Shown here piece by piece: positions 1 to 6,122 of a DNA stretch of 32,040 nt. The notes under the pieces are model-generated. The model was not told the origin of the DNA. It did not search any database and saw nothing but the letters and a program-made list of their open reading frames with translations. Each line of letters begins with the position of its first letter. Positions within the stretch are counted from its first letter, which is position 1. The stretch comes from Clostridia bacterium (GTDB taxonomy: Bacteria; Bacillota; Clostridia; Oscillospirales; Acutalibacteraceae): assembly GCA_017399065.1 (NCBI GenBank), contig JAFQEL010000035.1:1-32040 (forward strand), written 5' to 3'. Made by a program: the position numbers and the translations under genes.

Positions 1-1
1 C

Positions 2-880
2 AAGAGAATAGGTATGGCAAGAACCGTTCAGGTAAGATGCAACGGTGTTTATTCCTACAAAATCACAGACCCGCTTCTTTTCTATACAAAGATTGCAGGC
101 AACGTTGATGACGAATACAGACGCGAAGAAATTGATATGCAGCTCAAGACAGAGTTTATCTCTGCGCTTCAGCCTGCATTTGCAAGACTTACAGAGCTTG
201 AGCTTCGCCCTGCACAGATTCCTGCACACACAGCTGAGCTTAAAGACGCCATGAATGCGGCACTCAAAACAGAATGGACAGACCGCAGAGGTATTTCTGT
301 CGAGTCCATCGCGCTCAATCCCATTACCCTCACAGATGAGGATATGAAAAAGATTACGCAGATGGAAGATGCCGCAACAATGGGCTCTAACCCGTTTATG
401 ATGGCAGGCAGAATGACCGATGCACAAGCAAATGCAATGGAAGCAGCGGCAAGCAACCCCAACGGTGCAATGAACGGCTTTATGGGCTTCAATATGGCTA
501 TGGGTGCAAACGGCGGCTTCAATGCTGCACAGATGTATCAGACAGGTGTACAGCAGCAACAGCAGTTTGCTCAACAGCAGCAGGCAGCACCTGCACCGGC
601 AGCACCTGCACAGGGAAGTTGGAAATGCACCTGCGGAGCAACAGTCAGCGGTAAATTCTGCACGGAATGCGGAGCAAAGAAGCCAGAAGCAGAGGGTTGG
701 ACCTGTGCTTGCGGAGCAGTAAACAAAGATAAGTTCTGTCCCAACTGCGGACAGAAGAAGCCCGAGGGTGCACCGCTTTACCAGTGTGACAAATGCGGCT
801 TTAAGCCCGAAGACCCCCACAATCCCCCGAAGTTCTGCCCCGAATGCGGCGACAGATTCGACGAAAACGATATAAAATAA
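2..880 (+). CDS. SPFH-domain / virion-core-like protein with C-terminal zinc ribbons (5' partial)
   Basis: The reading frame is open from base 2, before the first in-frame ATG at 14, so the N-terminus lies outside the window. The visible part resembles the SPFH (band-7-like) 'virion core protein' family, such as Bacillus YdjI. It has the tail of the SPFH fold (about residues 1-120, counted from the ATG at 14), a Met/Ala/Asn/Gln-rich linker (about 125-200) and three cysteine ribbons: C205/C207/C216/C219, C231/C233/C242/C245 and C258/C261/C275/C278. The ribbons probably bind zinc. Complete relatives are usually longer, which fits a missing N-terminal part. The gene is 27 nt upstream of a second zinc-ribbon gene and probably in one operon with it and the TPM gene. 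A scaffold role at membranes is inferred from the family; no enzyme motif is visible. Confidence 0.85.
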   Translation, partial: KRIGMARTVQVRCNGVYSYKITDPLLFYTKIAGNVDDEYRREEIDMQLKTEFISALQPAFARLTELELRPAQIPAHTAELKDAMNAALKTEWTDRRGISVESIALNPITLTDEDMKKITQMEDAATMGSNPFMMAGRMTDAQANAMEAAASNPNGAMNGFMGFNMAMGANGGFNAAQMYQTGVQQQQQFAQQQQAAPAPAAPAQGSWKCTCGATVSGKFCTECGAKKPEAEGWTCACGAVNKDKFCPNCGQKKPEGAPLYQCDKCGFKPEDPHNPPKFCPECGDRFDENDIK

Positions 881-907
881 AAGCTTCCTAATAAGGAGGA
901 AACCGAA

Positions 908-1993
908 ATGGAGCTTATGACATATAAGTGTCCTAATTGCGGCGGTGCGATCACCTTTGAAAGCGATGAGCAGGAGTTTAAATGTGAATACTGCGACAGC
1001 GTTTTTACCAAAGAACAGCTCAGCGAATATGACGAATTACTTCGCAGCAGCGCTCAGCCCGAAAACACTCAGACTATCGAAGAATTTGATTGGAACACAA
1101 CCGCTAATGACTCAACACTTGAAAATGTCAACACGTATATCTGTCAGTACTGCGGTGCACAGGTAATCACCGATAAAACAACTGCCGCTACCGAATGCCC
1201 GTACTGCAACAGCCCGATAATCATTGCTCCGCAGCTTTCGGGCGGACTTCGACCCGACGTTGTAATTCCGTTTAAAATACAAAAAGAGCAGGCTGAAAAA
1301 GCGCTGCAGGATTTTTATAAAGGCAAGCTGTTTTTGCCAAAGGAATTCAAAAATGGCAACAGAATCAAAGAGATCAAGGGTGTTTATATTCCCTTCTGGC
1401 TGTTCGACTGCAGTGTCGGCGCAAACTTAACCTACAATGCAACAAGGGTAACGCATTGGCGCGATTCGAACTACGAATACACCAAGACTGACAGATACAA
1501 AATATGGCGCTCGGGAAGTCTCAGCTTTGAAAAGATTCCCGCTGACGCATCTTCTAAAATGGACGATGCATATATGGATGCGATTGAGCCGTTCAACTAT
1601 GCGGAGCTGATTGATTTTGATGCAGCATATCTTTCCGGTTATATGGCTGACAGATACGATGTAACTCTTGAGCAGAATACCCCACGCATCAACAGCCGTA
1701 TCGAAGCCACAACGCTTGACGCATTCAGACAGACAATAAGCGGATATACAGGCGTAACACCCGACACCAAAAATATCGGTTTATACAACGGCAAAGCAAA
1801 ATACGCACTTCTGCCCGTATGGATTCTGAACACAAAATACAAAGACAAGACTTATACCTTTGCAATGAACGGTCAGACCGGTAAGTTAGTCGGCAGTCTG
1901 CCCGTAGACAAGAAAAAATACTGGGGTATGTTTGCAGGTATTGCCGCAGGTCTGGCGGCAATAAGTCAGCTCTTCGTGTTTATGGGAGGGTGA
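908..1993 (+). CDS. Double zinc-ribbon protein with C-terminal membrane segment
   Basis: 361 residues, starting at an ATG 8 nt after an AAGGAGG ribosome site. The N-terminal part carries two zinc ribbons, each with paired CxxC: C8/C11 with C26/C29, and C79/C82 with C97/C100. Residues about 115-335 form a conserved soluble region without a motif I recognise. Residues about 339-360 are one hydrophobic segment, so the protein is probably tail-anchored in the membrane with the ribbons in the cytoplasm. Homologues are often labelled 'zinc ribbon' or, misleadingly, 'PriA helicase-like'; there is no Walker or helicase motif here. It lies between the SPFH/zinc-ribbon gene and the TPM gene with 4-27 nt gaps, which suggests one transcript and one complex. 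Confidence 0.85.
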   Translation: MELMTYKCPNCGGAITFESDEQEFKCEYCDSVFTKEQLSEYDELLRSSAQPENTQTIEEFDWNTTANDSTLENVNTYICQYCGAQVITDKTTAATECPYCNSPIIIAPQLSGGLRPDVVIPFKIQKEQAEKALQDFYKGKLFLPKEFKNGNRIKEIKGVYIPFWLFDCSVGANLTYNATRVTHWRDSNYEYTKTDRYKIWRSGSLSFEKIPADASSKMDDAYMDAIEPFNYAELIDFDAAYLSGYMADRYDVTLEQNTPRINSRIEATTLDAFRQTISGYTGVTPDTKNIGLYNGKAKYALLPVWILNTKYKDKTYTFAMNGQTGKLVGSLPVDKKKYWGMFAGIAAGLAAISQLFVFMGG

Positions 1994-1997
1994 GTAT

Positions 1998-2867
1998 ATG
2001 AAAAAATTTATTATCTTCACATTAACCCTGTTGCTTTTATCAACCCTTGCCCTGCCCTGCTTTGCTCAGGTTGATTCACCGTATATTATTGACGATGCTG
2101 ACCTGCTCAGTGACTATGATGAACAGTATCTGCTAACAAGCATTGAAAATCTTCAGAACGAATACGGATACGATATAGTAATCCACACCACCTACAGCAC
2201 GTACGGCAAAGACATCGCCGGCTACTGCGACGATTACTACGACAACGGCGGCTATGCTGAAGACGGTCTGATATTCGTAATAAATATGGGTGAACGGGAT
2301 TACTTCACAAGCACCTGCGGCACTCTTGTAGATTTACTGCCTTATTATCAAATTGAAGATATATGCACGAGCGTAACTCCGTATCTGTCAAGCGGTGATT
2401 ATTTCACAGCATTCAATAATTACCTGAACGGACTCAACTCTTATTTCGCCTATACTCAAGACGGCTACATTCCGCCCGACGTACATTATGACGAAATATA
2501 CGGCGAATATGACGAATACGAATACGATTATGGTTACGAAGATTCAGCTTCTTTTTCATTGTCTGACTTTTTTAAAGCAGAAATAGTTGTAATTATCATT
2601 TCTGTTGCGGTCGCATTCATTATAGTCACCGTACTCAAGAAAAAGATGAACACTGCCGTAAAACAGCGTAACGCCGATAACTATATGGTAAACGGCAGCT
2701 TTAATCTGAGCAACAGCCGCGACGTGCTCGTCAGCAGTAATATAGTTAAAAGACCCATACCAAAAAACAATAACCATACCGGCTCCCGACCGGGCGGCGG
2801 TGTCGGAGGAGGAGTAAGAGTATCCTCCGGCGGCGTAAGACACGGCGGCGGTGGCGGAAAATTTTAA
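1998..2867 (+). CDS. TPM-domain exported membrane protein (YgcG-like)
   Basis: 289 residues, with the start 4 nt after the previous stop and GGGAGGGTGA as ribosome site. Residues 1-23 are a signal peptide ending in CFA. Residues about 27-148 match the TPM (TLP18.3/Psb32/MOLO-1) domain, including an early DDADLLS stretch. An acidic Tyr-rich linker follows (about 155-185), then one transmembrane helix (about 193-213) and a tail ending in Gly-rich, His-containing sequence. TPM proteins in bacteria are membrane proteins of mostly unknown biochemical role; the glycine-rich tail is typical of the YgcG group. The gene order SPFH/zinc ribbon, zinc ribbon, TPM suggests an envelope-associated module. 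Confidence 0.87.
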   Translation: MKKFIIFTLTLLLLSTLALPCFAQVDSPYIIDDADLLSDYDEQYLLTSIENLQNEYGYDIVIHTTYSTYGKDIAGYCDDYYDNGGYAEDGLIFVINMGERDYFTSTCGTLVDLLPYYQIEDICTSVTPYLSSGDYFTAFNNYLNGLNSYFAYTQDGYIPPDVHYDEIYGEYDEYEYDYGYEDSASFSLSDFFKAEIVVIIISVAVAFIIVTVLKKKMNTAVKQRNADNYMVNGSFNLSNSRDVLVSSNIVKRPIPKNNNHTGSRPGGGVGGGVRVSSGGVRHGGGGGKF

Positions 2868-2889
2868 AACAAAACACAGCGGTTTTGTT
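2868..2889. terminator. Weak inverted repeat after the TPM gene
   Basis: AACAAAAC at 2868-2875 pairs with GTTTTGTT at 2882-2889 across a 6-nt loop, directly after the stop codon. The stem is AT-rich and has no T-run after it, so it is only a possible weak 3' end for the operon. Confidence 0.25.
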
Positions 2890-2913
2890 CAAGAAAACAT
2901 TTTCGAATAAAGA

Positions 2914-2955
2914 TACAATAGTGTTGCAAATGAAGTTTTTTGCAACACTATTGTA
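2914..2955. promoter_or_regulatory. Perfect 17-bp inverted repeat upstream of the AraC-type gene
   Basis: TACAATAGTGTTGCAAA (2914-2930) is repeated exactly in inverse at 2939-2955, with an 8-nt loop between. The right arm ends 4 nt before the AAGGAG ribosome site of the AraC-type gene. There is no following T-run, so it is not a classical terminator. It could be an operator for the regulator itself or an RNA hairpin in the 5' leader. Confidence 0.6.
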
Positions 2956-2973
2956 ATATAAGGAGATGTTACT

Positions 2974-4155
2974 ATGGAAAACACTGAGCTTATTTTAAAT
3001 GCTGTAAATTATGCAAAACAAAACGCGACCGATAACGGAATAACCGTTGAGACGGTTGCAAAAAACGCTGGCTTTTCGATCGACTATTTCAGCCGCATTT
3101 TTCTTGCTCACACAGGCTTTACGGTTAATGCGTATATCGGTTATATACGTTTGAAACAAGGTGCATTTCTGCTTCGCACAACGGATAAATCGATACTTGA
3201 TATTGCACTTGAAGTCGGCTATGACTCACACGAGGGATTCACAAAAGCATTCAAGAAATACTATAACATTACCCCAAGCGAATACCGTACCGAGAACCAA
3301 AACAGAATTATGTGCTTAGGTGAGATAACAGACAAAACCTTTGCCAATCGTTTTGTACATAATAACCCTGATTTTAAGATTGTTGATTCAGACGAAGTTA
3401 TTGATTTTCTTCTCGAAAAGGACGCAAAGCGTTATGGATATTTCTGCACAACAATCAAATATTGCGGTCTTACAACCGTTGCACCTAAGGGCAAGTATGA
3501 AAAAGGATTTATCGGCATAGGTGACGATTGCAAAGGCGGCTGTTATCTTGAAATGCAGACAGATGATTTTATGCTGTTGACTGATTGGATAAAACGTTTT
3601 CCGCAGAGAAAAACTTTTTATTCAGACAAAAGCGAAGCTGAAATCAAAGAATTTTTACATTTTTACGGTATAACAGAAGAGCTGAAAACTACACCTCAGG
3701 CATTATATTTAGGTGAGCCTTATGAAGTTACGCCTCCTGAAAATATAAACATAAGACTGCTCACCCCAAAAGATAAAAAAGCTATAACAAAATGGGCAAA
3801 CGGCAGAAAAGACGGGTATGTAAAGCATTTGCTTAACGAGCAGGATTATCTTGACAAAAACAACCTTGAATACGGTGTTTTTGATAAAGATAGTCTTATT
3901 GCCGTTGCAGGGTGCGGTATTGATGAAGTTCACGGAATAAGACTGAATAATTGCTGCTCAATACGATTTGCCGACGGTAAAGAGAATAATAAACTGTATC
4001 AAGTAATTTTTAAATTTGTCACCAATGATATTCTTTCAAAAGGTGCCTTGCCTTTTGACGATATACAGTACGGCGATTACGCAAAATCTCACGGCAATTT
4101 TCAATCTACCGATTACGGTTATAAGATAGTTAACAGAAGATTTGATATACTATAA
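2974..4155 (+). CDS. AraC-family regulator with GNAT-like C-terminal domain
   Basis: 393 residues, with an AAGGAG ribosome site 8-9 nt before the ATG. Residues about 5-107 form an AraC-type double helix-turn-helix, with the usual second-helix signature (ILDIALEVGYDSHEGFTKAF) and the closing ITPSEYR. The DNA-binding domain is N-terminal, as in SoxS/Rob-type proteins, rather than C-terminal. Residues about 110-245 are of unknown fold. Residues about 250-393 look like a GNAT-type acetyltransferase or ligand-sensor domain; this is a pattern judgement and no acetyl-CoA loop is clear. The gene stands alone between a hairpin and a bidirectional terminator. It may control its own promoter or the neighbouring transcription units; the target is unknown. 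Confidence 0.8.
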   Translation: MENTELILNAVNYAKQNATDNGITVETVAKNAGFSIDYFSRIFLAHTGFTVNAYIGYIRLKQGAFLLRTTDKSILDIALEVGYDSHEGFTKAFKKYYNITPSEYRTENQNRIMCLGEITDKTFANRFVHNNPDFKIVDSDEVIDFLLEKDAKRYGYFCTTIKYCGLTTVAPKGKYEKGFIGIGDDCKGGCYLEMQTDDFMLLTDWIKRFPQRKTFYSDKSEAEIKEFLHFYGITEELKTTPQALYLGEPYEVTPPENINIRLLTPKDKKAITKWANGRKDGYVKHLLNEQDYLDKNNLEYGVFDKDSLIAVAGCGIDEVHGIRLNNCCSIRFADGKENNKLYQVIFKFVTNDILSKGALPFDDIQYGDYAKSHGNFQSTDYGYKIVNRRFDIL

Positions 4156-4159
4156 AAAC

Positions 4160-4200
4160 GACCTGCTTCACCAGAGTGTGAAGCAGGTCATTTATTATTT
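4160..4200. terminator. Bidirectional terminator between convergent genes
   Basis: GACCTGCTTCAC (4160-4171) pairs perfectly with GTGAAGCAGGTC (4178-4189) across a 6-nt loop. A T-rich tail follows on the plus strand, and an A-run (4155-4159) precedes it, which serves the minus strand. It ends both the AraC-type gene and the Xre-type gene. Confidence 0.88.
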
Positions 4201-4410
4201 TCTTTTATACGGCTTTTTTTCGTCTGTTATGCCGGCAAGATAATCCATACTTGTATCAAGCGCTAACGCTATACGTTTACACTGCTCAAAAGTATAGTAT
4301 CTTTTGCCGTTTTCGATTTTTGAATAATCACTCTGATCTATTCCGGTTAAAAACTGCATTTGTATTTGAGTCAAACCTTTTTCTTTTCTCAATTCTTTTA
4401 ATCTGTTCAC
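4195..4410 (-). CDS. Small Xre-family transcriptional regulator
   Basis: About 71 residues of a Cro/CI-type helix-turn-helix: NRLKELRKEKGLTQIQM, then a recognition-helix region containing DQSDYSKIENGKR. I chose the GTG at 4408-4410 because GGTGA lies 6 nt upstream and the HTH starts immediately. The upstream ATG (4452) would add 14 hydrophobic residues not expected in this family and lies inside the promoter repeats. The gene is divergent from the leucine-rich-repeat gene. Three ATTGAC repeats in the shared region (4437-4471) are good candidates for its operator. It probably represses that promoter and perhaps itself. Confidence 0.8.
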   Translation of the reverse strand: MNRLKELRKEKGLTQIQMQFLTGIDQSDYSKIENGKRYYTFEQCKRIALALDTSMDYLAGITDEKKPYKRK

Positions 4411-4436
4411 AATAATCACCAAAATAATTATGGCAT

Positions 4437-4471
4437 ATTGACCTATTGACATTAGGGTGAAATTGACCTAT
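4437..4471. promoter_or_regulatory. Triple ATTGAC repeats, candidate Xre operator
   Basis: ATTGACCTAT occurs at 4437-4446 and again at 4462-4471 (25 bp apart), with a third partial copy ATTGACAT at 4445-4452. The second copy contains the -35 box, and the third runs into the -10 box of the plus-strand promoter, so a bound protein would block RNA polymerase. Confidence 0.5.
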
Positions 4472-4474
4472 AAT
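4446..4474 (+). promoter_or_regulatory. Consensus sigma-A promoter for the leucine-rich-repeat gene
   Basis: TTGACA (4446-4451), a 17-nt spacer, and TATAAT (4469-4474): both hexamers are perfect. Transcription would start near 4481, giving a leader of about 160 nt before the coding start. Such a strong promoter is likely to be held off by a repressor, probably the divergent Xre protein. Confidence 0.8.
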
Positions 4475-4526
4475 ATTATTATACTACAACACCTGATATT
4501 AATTTTAGCAACAGAATCATCACAAA

Positions 4527-4540
4527 AAACAGTACTGTTT
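4527..4540. promoter_or_regulatory. 14-bp perfect palindrome in the 5' leader
   Basis: AAACAGTACTGTTT is self-complementary and lies about 50 nt after the predicted start of transcription. It may be a second operator; no known binding site is recognised. Confidence 0.3.
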
Positions 4541-4555
4541 ATAAAAGCAGAGGAG

Positions 4556-4632
4556 ATGATTGATATGAAATAAGCGATAAAACAATTCACATTTTAGGTC
4601 AAGTAAATGAATCAGTTAACAAATTTTATTAA
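4556..4632 (+). pseudogene. Possible frameshifted micro-gene in the leader
   Basis: A strong ribosome site (GAGGAG) precedes ATG 4556 and ATG 4565, but the frame stops at once (TAA 4571-4573). Moved back one base from position 4570, the frame stays open for about 20 codons, reading ISDKTIHILGQVNESVNKFY, and ends at 4632 overlapping the ribosome site of the next gene. This looks like a roughly 22-residue gene broken by a single-base loss, coupled to the gene after it. It may also be chance. Confidence 0.25.
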
Positions 4633-4644
4633 GAGGTGAAAAAT

Positions 4645-5613
4645 ATGGTAATTGCATTAGACATTTTTGTAAGAGCTATCACAGCTTTAGCCGTATCAAT
4701 TTTTGGAATCATAGGAAATTTAGGCAATATCGGCGATATACATGTTGAAAAGCCCATCAAAGAAATGACCGTAACTTTTGAAAATGAACGAGACTATTAT
4801 GATTATATCGATGATGCAAGCAACCTTATAAGCGAAGGAAATGAGGAAGACGGTTATACATACAGCATCTACAAAGATTCGTTCGCAACTATTGAATACA
4901 CCAATGTTCATTCACAAAAGCTGACATTTCCCAGTCACCTGGGCGGATATAAGGTTATAGGTGTAAACTATATAGGCTACAGCTTTTTTGTAGAAGATGT
5001 TGTCTTCCCCGATGAAATAGAGTTTATAACCTGTGAATTCGGCAAATTCGTAAACCTGAAAAATGTATCGCTACCATCAATGCTCAAGTTCATAACCTAC
5101 GGAGCATTTGACCGTTGCAGACAACTTAAGGAATTGACAGTTCCTGAATCAATTGATTTTATTCCTGCAACTTTATGTGGCGAATGTTACAACTTGAAAA
5201 CAGTAAAAATGGGAAGTAACGTTAAAACAATCGAAGGTTTCGCATTTGCATGGTGCAAATCTTTGGAGAATATTGTTTTACCCGAAACTGTAAAAGAAAT
5301 CCAGACTCAGGCTTTTGATGACTGTGTGAGTTTGAAAACCATAAATCTGCCTAACTCCCTCGAAATTATCGGGTTTGCTGCTTTCCTGGATTGTAAGAAT
5401 CTTAAAATTGACAGTTTACCCGATAACCTTAAAAAGATCGACGATTTTGCTTTCCAAAACTGTAAAAATCTCGAAGAACTCTATATCCCCAACAGCGTCA
5501 CAAAAATAGGCAACAGGGCTTTTAGTGGCTGTAATAACCTGACGATTGTTACATCGTCAGACTATGTTATCGAGTATGCAAAAGCCAACAACATTGACTA
5601 CAGAGTAGTCTAA
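4645..5613 (+). CDS. BspA-like leucine-rich-repeat (LRR_5) protein
   Basis: 322 residues from the ATG at 4645, which has AGAGGTG 6 nt upstream; a GTG at 4636 lies inside that ribosome site and is less likely. The N-terminus (about 1-25) is hydrophobic and may be a membrane anchor or uncleaved signal. Residues about 35-100 are an acidic, Tyr-rich segment. Residues about 100-310 hold roughly nine BspA/LRR_5-type repeats of about 23 residues, with the pattern L..V.LP.S...I...AF..C..L. No sortase motif or choline-binding repeat is visible. BspA-like proteins are usually surface adhesins or carbohydrate/protein-binding scaffolds. Here the gene is alone, under a strong promoter next to an Xre regulator. 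Confidence 0.82.
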   Translation: MVIALDIFVRAITALAVSIFGIIGNLGNIGDIHVEKPIKEMTVTFENERDYYDYIDDASNLISEGNEEDGYTYSIYKDSFATIEYTNVHSQKLTFPSHLGGYKVIGVNYIGYSFFVEDVVFPDEIEFITCEFGKFVNLKNVSLPSMLKFITYGAFDRCRQLKELTVPESIDFIPATLCGECYNLKTVKMGSNVKTIEGFAFAWCKSLENIVLPETVKEIQTQAFDDCVSLKTINLPNSLEIIGFAAFLDCKNLKIDSLPDNLKKIDDFAFQNCKNLEELYIPNSVTKIGNRAFSGCNNLTIVTSSDYVIEYAKANNIDYRVV

Positions 5614-5691
5614 AGTTAAAAATTTACAAGTCTTTTATTTCAAACAGTACGCTACATTAAAAAGGACATAAATCAGTAGAACAATAAACTT

Positions 5692-5735
5692 AAAACAACC
5701 TGCTTCGAAAATTACCGAAGCAGGTTGTTTTTGTT
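5692..5735. terminator. Strong bidirectional terminator
   Basis: A 16-bp stem, AAAACAACCTGCTTCG (5692-5707) with its exact inverse at 5716-5731, and an 8-nt loop. It ends the leucine-rich-repeat gene on the plus strand and the RAYT relic on the minus strand. The core ACCTGCTTC/GAAGCAGGT is the same as in the terminator at 4160-4189. Confidence 0.85.
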
Positions 5736-5736
5736 G

Positions 5737-6102
5737 TTACTGTTCTTCTGTATAAAAGCAATCGAATTGCCATTTTATCGGATTCTCTGAAATATACTGA
5801 GCTATTTTCTCATAATCACTGTCATCACGGATAATATGGTCATGATATCCTCTTTGCCAGATATTTACAAATCCGTATTCATTATGTATCTTTTTTGATA
5901 CATTCATTTTTATATATCCGAAAAGCTGTGAAATTACAGACCTGCCGTGTAGGGGCGATTCACGAATCGCCCCTACAACATGTGATAACGTACATTTTCT
6001 GTTATACGTACATATCGTTAAAAAATATGCACCCGGTGTACTGTAATCATAATTTTGTAATCGCAGACGTTTTCTTTTAGGTAAAGCATTTTCTTCTGCC
6101 AT
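5737..6102 (-). pseudogene. REP-associated tyrosine transposase (RAYT), internally deleted
   Basis: 121 residues from an ATG preceded by AGGTGATGAA. The N-terminus (KRKRLRLQNYDYSTPGAYFLTICTYNRK) and C-terminus (FVNIWQRGYHDHIIRDDSDYEKIAQYISENPIKW) match the Y1/RAYT transposase family. The middle is missing, including the usual PNHIH (HUH) metal-binding motif; complete members are about 170 residues or more. The join is at VGAIRESPL, which is encoded by an in-frame palindrome (5949-5976). The candidate catalytic tyrosine in IAQYISENP remains. The deletion may have arisen by recombination between two such palindromes inside the gene. Without HUH it should not cut DNA. It lies 20 nt after the ABC operon on the same strand, with no terminator between. 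Confidence 0.75.
5949..5976. repeat. REP-like palindrome inside the RAYT frame
   Basis: GTAGGGGCGATTC and GAATCGCCCCTAC form perfect 13-bp arms around a 2-nt centre. Read in the transposase frame it encodes VGAIRESPL. A related copy with the same 8-bp arm core lies at 31664-31681. Confidence 0.85.
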
Positions 6103-6122
6103 TTCATCACCTGTCTATATAA

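Noticed and set aside
2914-2955. Rho-independent terminator of the TPM operon
   Set aside because: The stem is long, but no T-run follows and it abuts the next ribosome site.
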